A stretch of DNA of 64,000 nucleotides from Pedobacter sp. KBW06 (GCF_003852525.1 NZ_QAJL01000006.1:125501-189500), one strand, 5' to 3'. Positions 26,750 through 37,057 are shown, counted from the stretch's first letter. Translations and numbers: made by a program. The notes: generated from the letters alone by a model not told the origin.

Positions 26750-28384
26750 TTAATTCCAACCTTGATTTTGAACAAGGGCACTGTTTTTCTGAATTTCCAG
26801 ATAAGGCACCGGATAGAGGTACATTCTGGCGGCATCAAATGTGACCGTTTGTACCACCATATTTGGATCATAGCTCAGCGTTTTATCGGGATTCATCGTA
26901 ATTTTCATACCTTTCAGCGTGCCATTTAAAACGGTTTCTGCAATTTTCCACCTGCGGATGTCCCAGAACCGGTGTTCTTCAAATGCCAGTTCGATGCGTC
27001 GTTCGTTTCTGATCATCGTCCTCATTTGTTCTTTACTCAGTGAGCCTGCAGTAAGCAGGACGGTAATGCCTGCCCGTTTTCTGATGTCGTTAACGGCCTT
27101 ATACACGGAAGCGTCCGGTGCAGCGAGCTGCTCATTCTGTGCTTCTGCATAATTCAGGAGAATCTCGGCATACCTGAAAATTGGAAAATTATGGGTAGCA
27201 TTTGAAAATCCGGTAGCAGAACCACTCGTTGTCATGAACTTACGCATGTAATATCCGGTCTTTGTTCCCGTTCCAATACCGATTCGCGTATTGTTTTTTC
27301 CTCCGGTAAAGGTTTCCACCGGAGTACCCAGCCAGGAATAGCCATTATGAAATATCGTCAGGTAAAAGCGGGGATCACGGTTTTTATATGGATCTGCGGC
27401 GCTGTAGCCGGAACCAGGTTCGTCGATACCTTTACCATTGGCCATTGGAAATGCATCCACCAGGTTTTGTGTAGGATTGGTCTGTCCCTGTCCTCCTCTT
27501 TTGTAACCCGGTGGCTCATTTAAGCTTTCGATAGTGGTGTTATCTGCCTGCTGATAAGCCAGGATAAATTCTTTATTGCTTCTGGTGGTGAAAAGTGTGG
27601 AAAGGTTGGTTTCCAGTGAATAGCTGTTCAGCTTGATCAGGTCATCAGCTGCTTTGGCAGCAGCCTGCCACTTTAACAAATCGTTAGATGGGTTGTATAG
27701 CGGACTTGCTTCATATAAGAGTAACCTCGATTTGAGTGCAAAGATGGTTCCCTTTGAAATCCTTCCCAGCTCACCCGCGGTCAATGTAGCCGGTAGTTTA
27801 TCCTTCAGAAATTCACACTCTGACAGGATGTAATCTACACATTCCGCTCTGGAATTTCTGGCCAGCTGAAGGTCATCTTCCAGGCCAAAAACTTTATCGC
27901 CCAGTAAAGGAACTCCTCCCCATCGTTTTACCAATTCAAAATAAAAGATGCTGCGCAATGCCCTTGCCTGAAAACGGATGGCATCTTTTCTTAAATCGGG
28001 AATTCCGGAGCTGCCAATGTTTGCCAATAATATATTTGCCCTCCTTATTGCGCTATAACAGGCAACCCATGGGTTTTCCGGTAAGTCTGAAGGGCCCCAT
28101 TGCCCCGTCTTAAATTTATCTACAGCGGTTACAGATATATTGCCGCTTAAGGCATCATCTGTTCCTGCATCAAGTAAATTGTTTCCGATGCGGTTAAAAC
28201 CAGTTGGCAGCTGAGCGTATACTCCAGCCAGGTATTCCTCAATTAATGTTCCTTCTTTATCCTTTGGATTAAAAATATCGCTCAGGTCTGTACGTTCTAC
28301 TGGAAGTTGGGTTAAGACATCTTTTTCACAAGATGAGATGAGCAGTACCAGCAGTACTGCCGTTAATAGGCCATATAATTTCAT
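26750..28384 (-). CDS. SusD/RagB-family outer-membrane glycan-binding lipoprotein
   Basis: 544 aa. The lipoprotein signal has the lipobox LLISSC at the start (MKLYGLLTAVLLVLLISSCE). Typical SusD segments include WVACYSAIRRANILLANIGS, ALRSIFYFELVKRWGGVPLL, GTIFALKSRLLLYEASPLYN, and the C-terminal ELAFEEHRFWDIRRWKIAET. It belongs with the SusC gene 11 bp upstream. It shares several C-terminal motifs with the SusD at 21941-23674, so the two pairs may be an old tandem duplication that diverged, or two pairs for related oligosaccharides. Confidence 0.96.
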   Translation of the reverse strand: MKLYGLLTAVLLVLLISSCEKDVLTQLPVERTDLSDIFNPKDKEGTLIEEYLAGVYAQLPTGFNRIGNNLLDAGTDDALSGNISVTAVDKFKTGQWGPSDLPENPWVACYSAIRRANILLANIGSSGIPDLRKDAIRFQARALRSIFYFELVKRWGGVPLLGDKVFGLEDDLQLARNSRAECVDYILSECEFLKDKLPATLTAGELGRISKGTIFALKSRLLLYEASPLYNPSNDLLKWQAAAKAADDLIKLNSYSLETNLSTLFTTRSNKEFILAYQQADNTTIESLNEPPGYKRGGQGQTNPTQNLVDAFPMANGKGIDEPGSGYSAADPYKNRDPRFYLTIFHNGYSWLGTPVETFTGGKNNTRIGIGTGTKTGYYMRKFMTTSGSATGFSNATHNFPIFRYAEILLNYAEAQNEQLAAPDASVYKAVNDIRKRAGITVLLTAGSLSKEQMRTMIRNERRIELAFEEHRFWDIRRWKIAETVLNGTLKGMKITMNPDKTLSYDPNMVVQTVTFDAARMYLYPVPYLEIQKNSALVQNQGWN

Positions 28385-28395
28385 AACTTATTCCT

Positions 28396-31326
28396 TTAGA
28401 ATTTAGCGGTTAAACCGATGTTATAACTTTTGTAAAGGGGATAATTGTTGAATAACGATTCCGGATCCAGGTCTTTAAGCTTGGTGACCGTAAACAGGTT
28501 AAAGGCGGAAGCAAAGATCCTGACATTGCTCAGACTTGCGCGTCGTGTGACCGAAGAAGGAAGCGTATAGCCCAATTGTACATTTTTAAGTCTCAGGTAG
28601 TTTCCGTTTCTGATCCAATACGTAGAAGTTCTGTGGTTATTGGTATTGGTTCCAAAACTTAACCTGGGATAATCTGCGGTAGCCGCGTTTGATGGGGTCC
28701 AGCGGTTTAAGTGGTATTGCTGTACACTTCCGTTGTTCTGGAATTCCCAGGCATTGTTCCCTGTAAAATAAACGTCTCTGCCAGACACCCCCTGCAACAA
28801 AGCACTGAAATCAAAATGCTGATACCTCAGTCCGGCAGAAGCACTGTAATACACCGGTGCACCTTTCTTTCCTATTGCGGTGACGTCATCTTCATTAATT
28901 ACGCCATCGCCGTTCTGATCCACATACCTGATGTCGCCGGGCTGCAGCGTACTTGAAAATTGCGCCGGACTGTTGTCGATTTCCTGCTGACTTTGGAAAA
29001 GGCCGGCGGCAACAAGGCCGAATGACTGTCCGATTTGCTGGCCTGTACGTTGCTGATAAGCATATTTTCTGGGCAGTTCATCTGTATACACGACCTTGCT
29101 GCTGGAAAACTGAAGATTTCCATTCAGGCTCAATTCCAACTGGCCGATTTTTTTATGGTAATCCAATCCCAGCTCCAGCCCACTGGTGTTATAAACACCT
29201 ATATTCTCTAAAGGATAGCTCGTTCCAAGCAAAGGATTGGACAGGCCTCTTTGCTGCAGCACATCATACCGATGCTGTCTGAAATATTCAAGAGAGAGTC
29301 CTAAACTGTTCTTCCACATCCTGGCATCAACACCGATGTTAAAGACCTTTGTTTTTTCCCAGGTGATTGCCGGATTTCCCAGCGCAGACTCGTTCCAACC
29401 GGCCATTCCGGTAGCCGTACTTCCAAAATAATAGGCATTGCTGCTGGTACTGTAGTATGGCTGATAGGCAAAATTAAAAGCCCTGTCAAAACCAAGCAGA
29501 CCGGCGGAGGCCTTTAGTTTTAACTGATCAAACATACTGTTCTTCAGAAATGCTTCTTTACTCAGGTCGTAACCTACAGAAAGTGCCGGGAATGCCCCAT
29601 ACTTCTTATCTTTCGGGTATTGTTCAGTTCCCTGGTAGCTTACCGAAACACCTGCAAATATTTTCTGGTCATAATCATAGGATAGGCTGGCATCCATACC
29701 CTGATAAGCATGTGTTAAGGTAATCCCGATATCGTACTGGTCCCAGGTATAGCGTAATGCCGCATCGATATGGTGTTTTGAAAAACTTCGGTTATACTTT
29801 AAGCCGGCATCATAATTTAAACGCCTGGTAAAACTGTTCCCATAAGAATTCGATTTGTCGTAACTGCCATTGGTCCCAAACTGCAAATAGCTTTCCGTTT
29901 GGGTAGCCGGATCATAAACCGGTTGAAAGACCGCGAAATTAGTCCGGTTTCTCAATACCGTATTGTTATAATAGGACGTATAATGTATGGAACCTGCCAG
30001 GGAAAGTCCGCTGGTGATGAAATTCAGTTTCCGGTTCAGGTCTGCATCCACCAACAGGTTCCTGCGGTTATCCCTCATATATCCGGTATTGTAAAGCTGA
30101 CCGTAGAGGTTTTTAGTGTACAATGAATTTCCTGACAGCGAGCCATCTTTATTAAAAATGGGATAAGCATTTGCAGGTGTTTGTCTGATTTGATCTAATA
30201 TATCGTCTATTCCGGCACCGGGACTGTTTGCCTGTTCATATTTTCCGGCCAACCGTAAAGTGATGCTTAGGTTTTTGTCAATATCCACATCCACATTTGA
30301 TCTGAAATTATAGCGGTTGGTGGTGTTGTTGGTATTGAAGTTATTCGGCCCTTCTTTGAAAATACCACCTTGATTCTGGTTCTCCAATGCGATAAAATAC
30401 CGGGCAGATTTCCCTCCACCTGAAACATTCAGGTTAAAACGGTTGAAGCTGTAACTGGGTTTAAGTGTTTCCCCATACCAGTTTACGTTCGGATATTTGT
30501 AGGGATCAGCACCATTCTTATAGCCTTCCAGATCTGAAGCACTGTAAATCTGAGGCCGGCCATCATTAGCTGAGGCCTCATTGGCCAGCAATGCATATTG
30601 ATAAGCATCCAGGTATTTAGGCAGCTGGAGTGATTCCTGCAGTGCAGTTTGCGCGGAAAAACTAATGATGGGTTTGCTGGCGGTACCATTCTTTGTACGC
30701 ACCATTACGATTCCATCCGAACTGCGCATCCCCATCGTTGCCAAAGAAACCGCGTCTTTAACCACAGTAATGCTTTCTATTTCATTCAGGCTTAATCCGT
30801 CAATATCTCTGACGGCTCCATCTACCATTACTACCGGAGTTCTTCCTCTCAAAAGAAATGAACTGCGGTCCGTGCCAGTAAAAATAGACGGTGTGGTGAT
30901 CAGCCCGTTTAGCCTCCCGGTTAAAGTATTGCTTACATTGGGCACAGGGATGTCATAGAGCGCTTCGGCTTTGACCTGGTTCACAGATCTTTCTTTGCCA
31001 TTTTCCTGCATAAAAACATCGATGCTGTTCCCCCTGACCTGTTGTTCCTGTGTGTCGTATCCGGACAGTTCATAAGTCAGCACATCATTGATGTCTGCTT
31101 CCAGGCTATAATATCCCCTGGCATCCGTCGTCGCCTTTCCGGCTTTCCCCTTTACGTTGATCTGAACACCTTCCAAAGGGAGACCATATTGGTTCTTTAC
31201 CTGGCCCTTAATTAATTTTAGATGATAATGGTTCCCGGCTCCTCCATTAAACGAGGCAGCGCTGACTTCATTATAGGTAAGCAAGCTGACGGTTATAATG
31301 AAAATTGTTGCGTAAATTTTCTTCAT
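28396..31326 (-). CDS. SusC/RagA-like TonB-dependent transporter, divergent plug
   Basis: 976 aa from the ATG at 31326 (MKKIYATIFIITVSLLTYNE), which places the signal peptide at the start; the ATG at 31362 would add 12 residues. A carboxypeptidase-D-like domain (LIKGQVKNQYGLPLEGVQIN) precedes the plug. The usual VVVGYGTQKK..TGSV and ATAIYGSRGANGVI motifs are degenerate here: the second reads SLATMGMRSSDGIVMVRTKN. The barrel and C-terminal YPLYKSYNIGLTAKF are normal. It is the first gene of the operon and would be transcribed from the spacer next to the HTCS gene. It is probably a functional transporter of a distinct SusC subgroup. Confidence 0.94.
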   Translation of the reverse strand: MKKIYATIFIITVSLLTYNEVSAASFNGGAGNHYHLKLIKGQVKNQYGLPLEGVQINVKGKAGKATTDARGYYSLEADINDVLTYELSGYDTQEQQVRGNSIDVFMQENGKERSVNQVKAEALYDIPVPNVSNTLTGRLNGLITTPSIFTGTDRSSFLLRGRTPVVMVDGAVRDIDGLSLNEIESITVVKDAVSLATMGMRSSDGIVMVRTKNGTASKPIISFSAQTALQESLQLPKYLDAYQYALLANEASANDGRPQIYSASDLEGYKNGADPYKYPNVNWYGETLKPSYSFNRFNLNVSGGGKSARYFIALENQNQGGIFKEGPNNFNTNNTTNRYNFRSNVDVDIDKNLSITLRLAGKYEQANSPGAGIDDILDQIRQTPANAYPIFNKDGSLSGNSLYTKNLYGQLYNTGYMRDNRRNLLVDADLNRKLNFITSGLSLAGSIHYTSYYNNTVLRNRTNFAVFQPVYDPATQTESYLQFGTNGSYDKSNSYGNSFTRRLNYDAGLKYNRSFSKHHIDAALRYTWDQYDIGITLTHAYQGMDASLSYDYDQKIFAGVSVSYQGTEQYPKDKKYGAFPALSVGYDLSKEAFLKNSMFDQLKLKASAGLLGFDRAFNFAYQPYYSTSSNAYYFGSTATGMAGWNESALGNPAITWEKTKVFNIGVDARMWKNSLGLSLEYFRQHRYDVLQQRGLSNPLLGTSYPLENIGVYNTSGLELGLDYHKKIGQLELSLNGNLQFSSSKVVYTDELPRKYAYQQRTGQQIGQSFGLVAAGLFQSQQEIDNSPAQFSSTLQPGDIRYVDQNGDGVINEDDVTAIGKKGAPVYYSASAGLRYQHFDFSALLQGVSGRDVYFTGNNAWEFQNNGSVQQYHLNRWTPSNAATADYPRLSFGTNTNNHRTSTYWIRNGNYLRLKNVQLGYTLPSSVTRRASLSNVRIFASAFNLFTVTKLKDLDPESLFNNYPLYKSYNIGLTAKF

Positions 31327-31578
31327 AAGCTTGCTATAATTTGGTGAATACCAATTAAACAATTACTGTTCATACGATTATTTGGTTTAGTTGTAGGTTT
31401 AGAAAATGAAGTATCCCCCCTCAATTCTCATAGGATAAAATTGACGTTAACATTTGAGATGCGATGTCGACAATACTGTTTAATTTGTAGGAATATTTTA
31501 TGTTTTATGGCCTTTTTTAGCATAGCGCGGCCTTTTCCTGTTGCGGGAGCAACAAGAAGAAATCATCCTTACAAAATT
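31327..31578. promoter_or_regulatory. Spacer between HTCS and the tandem SusCD operon
   Basis: 252 bp upstream of the operon's first SusC gene, where an HTCS binding site would be expected. It contains a C6 run (31415-31420; GGGGGGATA on the minus strand). A hairpin, CCTGTTGC (31537-31544) / GCAACAAG (31549-31556) with a GGGA loop, lies just after the HTCS stop; it lacks a T-tract and is only a possible terminator. Confidence 0.4.
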
Positions 31579-34500
31579 TTAGGAGTTTAAATATTCGCGT
31601 GGGGTTTGCCCGAATTGCTTTTTAAATTCTTTGGTAAAATAACGGGAATCGTTAAAACCGATCAATTCCGAAACCTCCGAAACAGGATAACCAGATTCTT
31701 TAAGCAATTGGGCGGCTCTCTTCAGGCGGATACTTTTGGAAAAATCGTTTACCGTCATCTCCGTTAATGCTTTTACTTTTTTATAAAGAACGGACTGACT
31801 CATCCCCATCCTGTCGGCCAGCAGATCGACTCCAAACTCCTTGTGCTCCATCCCTTTCTCTATGACGGCAATCAGCCTGGAAAGGAACTGCTCGTCCATG
31901 GTATCCAGTAGCGTGTTGCTTGGAGCAAAAATGAACTGTTTGCGGTATTTCTGACTGATCTTTTCTCTGGAGCCGATGATGTTCCTGACGTTTAGCTGCA
32001 GGATCTTTATGCTGAATGGCTTGGTCAGGTATAAGTCTGCTCCTGTACTCAATCCGCTAATCTGATCAGACTGGGTGTCTTTTGCTGTTAACAGGATCAC
32101 CGGAATATGACTCGTACGCTCATCTGTTTTAATTTCGCTGCAAAGTTCAAAGCCATTTTTGTTCGGCATCATCACATCACTGATGATCAGGTCCGGGATC
32201 TCCGTTTTGGCCAGCTGGAGTGCCATCTCCCCATCACTGCATTCCAGTACCCGGTATTCCGGTTCCAGTAAATCCTTAATAATTGCCCTTAATTCGTTGT
32301 TGTCTTCTGCGATTAATATCGTAAAGCTTTTATCATCCGGAACTTCCGGAGCAGCTTCGCTGTTGCTTTTCTGCTGCAAGGCTCCCGCTAAAGGTAAACT
32401 CACCGTAAATCTTGTAAATCCAACTTTACTGCTTACTGAAATCGTTCCATGATGCAGTTCGACAATATGTTTGCTCAGTGCCAGGCCAATGCCATAGCCG
32501 GTATTCTGTAAGGCATCATCGACCTGAAAATAATTTGTAAACAGTTTATCAAAGTAGATTGGGGAGATCCCTTTGCCCGTATCCGAAACGCTAATGACCA
32601 CTTCATCGTTTAAGATGCCGGCCTCTAAAGCAATCTGCCCTCCTTCCGGTGTAAATTTGAAAGCATTGGAAAGGAGGTTGAAAATCACTTTTTCCAGCTG
32701 TTCCTTATCAAAAGGTACCAACAGCGATTCTACAGGGTGTATAAATGACAGACTCAGGTTCTTTTTCTCTGATGCCTCTTTAAATGAGCTGTAAATCTCG
32801 TTTAGAAAAGCGATCAGGTCATTTTCCAGCAGGTGAAGCTTCAGCGTTTTCGATTCTGCTTTTCTGAAATCCATTAATTCGGTTACCAGGCCCAACAGGC
32901 GGTCTGCATTTTTTTTAATGCCGGTTAGCGGTTTGTTCAGGAAATGATAAGGTTCACTTTCATCGATCACCTTTTCAAGCGGAATCATAATCAAAGAAAG
33001 ATGTGAGCGGATCTCATGAGAAATGTTTGTAAAGAAATTCAGTTTGATCTGATGAAGTTCTTCATCTCTTTTGAGGAGTTGCTGCAGGTAGAAAAAACGG
33101 ACCACAAGAAAAACAAGGCCAACGATGGCCAGGGCATAAATGAGGTATGCCCACCAGGTTCTCCAAATTGGAGGAAGAATGCGGATACTGATCGTTTCCA
33201 CTTTACTCCAGATGCCGTCGTTATTTGCTCCTTTTACACTAAAGACATAATCTCCTGCGGGCAAATTCGTATAAGTTGCCTGTGGCAAAGGGCTTTCATT
33301 CCAGTCCTGATTAATTCCTTCCAGCCGGTAAGCATACCTGTTTTTATCAGGCTTAATCGTGTTTAGCAATGCGAATTCCAGTGTAAAAATATTTTGTTTA
33401 TTGCTGAAAACGAGTTGAGGTCTAAAAACAATATTCTTTGGCAACAACTCCTGCGTTTGATCCGGTAAGACGTTCCGGTTGAACAGTTTTAGTCCGGTAA
33501 ACACCAGTGGAGCCTGGTAATTGTTGCGCTTTATGTCTGCAGGAAAGAAATGGGTTAAACCATTCATGCCACCAAAAAACAATTCTCCATTGCTGGCCTT
33601 ATATACGGAGTTGTTGTTAAACTCATCTGAGGACAGGCCGTCTGCAATGGTATAATTCCGAAAAGTTCCCTCTCTTGTATTTAATTTAGACAGGCCATTT
33701 ATCGTACTGATCCAGAGGTCCCGGGATTCATCTTCCACAATCCCCAACACATTGTCGTTGGACAGCCCATTCTGAGTGGTATAGGTTTTGAAGATCTTTT
33801 TTGTTACCGGATTATAACCGTACAGACCACCATGATAGAGGCCGATCCAGATGTTTCCATTGTGGTCTTCCCCTAAACAATTGAACAATTTTGCATCTCC
33901 TCTTTGGTTACGGATGGTGATTTTTGAGATGAGCTTATTATTTGCGCTCAGCCGATAAATCTCTGTTCGGGTAACGGTCCATAAATTTCCTCTTCTATCC
34001 TCAAAAAACATCATGATCGTCTGATCTTTCAGTTTTTCCGACATCGGAAAATTCCTGATCGGGTTCAGCTCAACACCGTTGCGCCGATATACACCGTTGG
34101 TGCCTATGCCTCCAATCCAGAACCGATGCTGTGCATCTTCCAGCATATAGGAGATGGCAGAACGTTTGGACTCAAACATGCTGCGTCCAACCAGAAAATG
34201 TTTGAATTTTCCGGTTGCGGGGTCTAAAAGATTTAGTCCGCCTCCGCTGGTTCCCACCCATGTATTCCCGCTTTTATCGAGGTAAACGGTTTTTACGAAA
34301 TTAGAGGCCAGTGAAGCCGGATCTTTGGGATTATTAATATAGTACCGGAATGTTTTGGTCTGTTTATCAAGATAATTCAGCCCTCCCCCTTCTGTTCCGA
34401 TCCATAAATTTCCTTTTTTATCGTGTACGATGGACCGGACCACATTGTGGTTCATCCCTGAATTGTTTTCTTTATGGGTAATGGTATTAAATAAAGTCCG

Positions 34501-35556
34501 GGTACCATACCAGACATTTACCCCGCCAAAATAAGTACCGACCCAAATGTTGTCAGTTCTATCCCTGTAAAGGCTGTATATCGAATTTTGGTTAAGGCTT
34601 CCGGGATCATCCACATGATTCTGATAAGAAGTAAAAGTTCTGCTGATGGGATTAAACACACACAGTCCTCCCTGGGTTCCGATCAGCAGATTCCCTTTCC
34701 CGTCGGCGATCATTTTTCTTAATGAATTATGAATGAGTCCGTTTGGGCTTCCGGACTGTTGCTGGTAATGTTCAAAAGACCTGGTATTTCGGTTGAATAA
34801 ATTGAGTCCACGGCCCTCTGTGGCCATCCAGATCTTACCTTCTGCATCTTCGAGAATAGATTTAACCGGACTATCGCTGATGCTTCCCGCTAAATCAGGC
34901 TGATGAACGAAGGATTCGACTTCAGTGAAGGATCGGTTAAAACGGCTTTTTACCAATCCTTTTCCTGTTCCTATCCATAAATACCCCAGACGGTCTTCGT
35001 ATACACATAAAATTTCAGTGCCCGCAAATCCGGATTCCAGTCCCAGCTTAGCTGCATTTACAAAATCAGCAGCGGCGGAAGATCTTACAAAAAGGCCTTT
35101 ATTGGTCCCTACCCAGAGGTTCTTTTTTTTGTCTTCATATACACAAAAAACTTCCGGCTGTATCATGCCCTTTTTAGGAGCCAGGTCAATTCTGTTAAAT
35201 TTATCAGTGACCGGCTCGTAGCTATTCAGACCTTCTGATGTGCCCGCCCACAGGACTTTCCTGCTGTCAAAAAATAAGGCATTAATGTAATTGTCGCTGA
35301 TTGAGCGCTTGTCTGCGGGGTTATTGATGTATAAACTGAAGCGGCTGCCATCGTATCTGTTGAGCCCGTATCCTGTTGCGAACCACATGAATCCGAAGTT
35401 ATCCTGAACAATATCAAGGACAGAGTTTTTCGAGAGCCCGTCTTTAACTGTTAAATGTTCAAAGTTTAACTTTTGTCCGTTTACAGCTAAAACCGATCCC
35501 AATAGGGAGCATATCAGAATGATCTGACGGGTGGTGCGTTTCAAATGTTCATACAT
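31579..35556 (-). CDS. Hybrid two-component system sensor/regulator (HTCS)
   Basis: About 1325 aa from the ATG at 35556 (MYEHLKRTTRQIILICSLLG); an ATG at 35574 is also possible. After the signal segment come ~700 residues of two seven-bladed beta-propellers with Reg_prop repeats (NLWVGTNKGLF, GYLWIGTGKGL, KIWMATEGRGLNLF) and a Y_Y_Y domain. One membrane helix (TWWAYLIYALAIVGLVFLVV) follows. The cytoplasmic part has a His-kinase H-box with SHEIRSHLSLIM, an ATPase domain (DTGKGISPIYFDKLF), a receiver domain with DLIISDVMMPNKNGFE, and a C-terminal AraC helix-turn-helix ending in FGQTPREYLNS. HTCS proteins sense oligosaccharides in the periplasm and activate nearby glycan loci. It is immediately upstream of the tandem SusCD operon on the same strand. 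Confidence 0.96.
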   Translation of the reverse strand: MYEHLKRTTRQIILICSLLGSVLAVNGQKLNFEHLTVKDGLSKNSVLDIVQDNFGFMWFATGYGLNRYDGSRFSLYINNPADKRSISDNYINALFFDSRKVLWAGTSEGLNSYEPVTDKFNRIDLAPKKGMIQPEVFCVYEDKKKNLWVGTNKGLFVRSSAAADFVNAAKLGLESGFAGTEILCVYEDRLGYLWIGTGKGLVKSRFNRSFTEVESFVHQPDLAGSISDSPVKSILEDAEGKIWMATEGRGLNLFNRNTRSFEHYQQQSGSPNGLIHNSLRKMIADGKGNLLIGTQGGLCVFNPISRTFTSYQNHVDDPGSLNQNSIYSLYRDRTDNIWVGTYFGGVNVWYGTRTLFNTITHKENNSGMNHNVVRSIVHDKKGNLWIGTEGGGLNYLDKQTKTFRYYINNPKDPASLASNFVKTVYLDKSGNTWVGTSGGGLNLLDPATGKFKHFLVGRSMFESKRSAISYMLEDAQHRFWIGGIGTNGVYRRNGVELNPIRNFPMSEKLKDQTIMMFFEDRRGNLWTVTRTEIYRLSANNKLISKITIRNQRGDAKLFNCLGEDHNGNIWIGLYHGGLYGYNPVTKKIFKTYTTQNGLSNDNVLGIVEDESRDLWISTINGLSKLNTREGTFRNYTIADGLSSDEFNNNSVYKASNGELFFGGMNGLTHFFPADIKRNNYQAPLVFTGLKLFNRNVLPDQTQELLPKNIVFRPQLVFSNKQNIFTLEFALLNTIKPDKNRYAYRLEGINQDWNESPLPQATYTNLPAGDYVFSVKGANNDGIWSKVETISIRILPPIWRTWWAYLIYALAIVGLVFLVVRFFYLQQLLKRDEELHQIKLNFFTNISHEIRSHLSLIMIPLEKVIDESEPYHFLNKPLTGIKKNADRLLGLVTELMDFRKAESKTLKLHLLENDLIAFLNEIYSSFKEASEKKNLSLSFIHPVESLLVPFDKEQLEKVIFNLLSNAFKFTPEGGQIALEAGILNDEVVISVSDTGKGISPIYFDKLFTNYFQVDDALQNTGYGIGLALSKHIVELHHGTISVSSKVGFTRFTVSLPLAGALQQKSNSEAAPEVPDDKSFTILIAEDNNELRAIIKDLLEPEYRVLECSDGEMALQLAKTEIPDLIISDVMMPNKNGFELCSEIKTDERTSHIPVILLTAKDTQSDQISGLSTGADLYLTKPFSIKILQLNVRNIIGSREKISQKYRKQFIFAPSNTLLDTMDEQFLSRLIAVIEKGMEHKEFGVDLLADRMGMSQSVLYKKVKALTEMTVNDFSKSIRLKRAAQLLKESGYPVSEVSELIGFNDSRYFTKEFKKQFGQTPREYLNS

Positions 35557-35705
35557 CAGTTCAAAAGTCGGCAAAAAAGGTAAATTTTGTCTGACTTCTG
35601 TAAGTCTAATTTACAAAAAAATAGTGGTTTTCATTTATCGAAATTGTCAATACCTGATGGGATCAGACCTACAGAAATTAACTTATGCAGCAGCTATATT
35701 TAGGG

Positions 35706-36917
35706 TCATTTTTTTGAGATTGAATAAGTACCCACCTCTTTCCCGGCATCGTCTAACATGCTCAGGAGGATTTGTTTCCTGGTCGCTTTTATTTTGGTTA
35801 TTGTCCTGGTCCCTTCCTGAGGCCCCCCTCCGATCACAATGGGATAATTGTTCAAATTTTTAGCCGGCTCATGTATTTTGTATTCGTGGGTATGACCGCT
35901 TAAAACCAGGTCCACCTTTCCACGGTTCATGATGGGTTCAAAAAGGCTGGTACAGTGTGTTGGACCATGCCAATCGCCTGAGTAGCGTGGTGGGATGTGC
36001 ATCATGACAATACGGAAAGCCGCATTTTTAAACTCCTTGCGCTTAATTTCATTTTCAAGCCATTTTGCCTGTTCTTCACGATATTGATCAAAGTCTACTA
36101 TACCTGCATATACGGGGTGTGCATCCGGTTTATCTTCTCCGGAATCCAGGATGACAAAACGAACAGGTCCAAGGCTGAATGCAGTATAGCCTACATGGTC
36201 AAAATAGGCAGGGAACTCCCGTGCAAATTCCCCTCTGGTTTCATGGTTGCCACGTACGTACACAAATGGTGTGTTTTTAGCAAAATGATCTACACAAGGC
36301 TGTAACATGTGGTCTATGATCTGCTGTTCATCCGCCTGGTAGTCAAAGATGTCGCCATTAAAAAACACGAAATCACGTTGATTGCCTTTATCCAGATTTA
36401 AGAGATGGGGAATAGACTTTGGCCTGTCATGAATATCATTCAACATCACAAAAGAAACTTCATCTTTTGCATTGTCAGGATTTAAGAAGCTTTCTATTGA
36501 ACCCGAAATCATTTCCCCGTAAGTAAGTTTATAGGGTTGAAAATCTTTGATTTCCTTAGAGACTATTTTATAATAATAAGTCGTTCCCGGTTTTAAGTTT
36601 TCAAGTTTTATACAATTCAGGCGGTTTGCAGGCTTAAAACCTAAATCACTTTTGCCAAATGCTTTTTGATCCAGCTTATCGGGAGAGGTTCCATATTCCA
36701 CCCAGCTCGAGCTGTTTTTACTGGTGATCCATAGCACGGACATACTGTTTCCAAAATTCGTTTGCAGGTATGGTCCTGTGATGATCCTGAATTCATTGTT
36801 CCGGATGTTTAATGAGTTAGACAGCGCCTTTTCAGGGCTAAGTAAAGCCAGTCCACCGAGAACAAAGCCCCCCTTTAGAAATGCTCTTCGTTTTTCTTTC
36901 AATAAATTTTCTTTCAT
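35706..36917 (-). CDS. Tat-exported metallophosphoesterase (purple-acid-phosphatase-like)
   Basis: 403 aa from the ATG at 36917 (MKENLLKEKRRAFLKGGFVL), chosen because it places a twin-arginine motif (KRRAFLKGG) near the N-terminus. Residues ~45-140 resemble a fibronectin-like domain found before purple acid phosphatase domains (GPYLQTNFGNSMSVLWITS). The catalytic domain has all metal-binding motifs of calcineurin-like phosphoesterases: LNDIHDRP, FFNGDIFDY, YVRGNHETRGE, MMHIPPRYSGDWHG and LVLSGHTHEYKIH. It probably hydrolyses a phosphomonoester or diester in the periplasm, perhaps to remove phosphate from a glycan, which is inferred only from its position between HTCS and the glycosidase genes. 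It has a 566-bp upstream spacer with two LacI-like dyads. Confidence 0.9.
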   Translation of the reverse strand: MKENLLKEKRRAFLKGGFVLGGLALLSPEKALSNSLNIRNNEFRIITGPYLQTNFGNSMSVLWITSKNSSSWVEYGTSPDKLDQKAFGKSDLGFKPANRLNCIKLENLKPGTTYYYKIVSKEIKDFQPYKLTYGEMISGSIESFLNPDNAKDEVSFVMLNDIHDRPKSIPHLLNLDKGNQRDFVFFNGDIFDYQADEQQIIDHMLQPCVDHFAKNTPFVYVRGNHETRGEFAREFPAYFDHVGYTAFSLGPVRFVILDSGEDKPDAHPVYAGIVDFDQYREEQAKWLENEIKRKEFKNAAFRIVMMHIPPRYSGDWHGPTHCTSLFEPIMNRGKVDLVLSGHTHEYKIHEPAKNLNNYPIVIGGGPQEGTRTITKIKATRKQILLSMLDDAGKEVGTYSISKK

Positions 36918-37057
36918 TTGGTCTTTTCGCATCAAATTATAATAAATCCTGTTCCTATCCAATGACAGATTTTGCCAGTCCATTTTAACAAAACCATGTG
37001 CCGGTATCTTTCAACAATGCTAGAGAGAAACCGGCAGCTTAGCAAATGCGCCGAAGC

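Noticed and set aside
28396..31326. Divergent SusC as a pseudogene
   Set aside because: The full-length frame, barrel and C-terminal segment are intact; only plug motifs differ.
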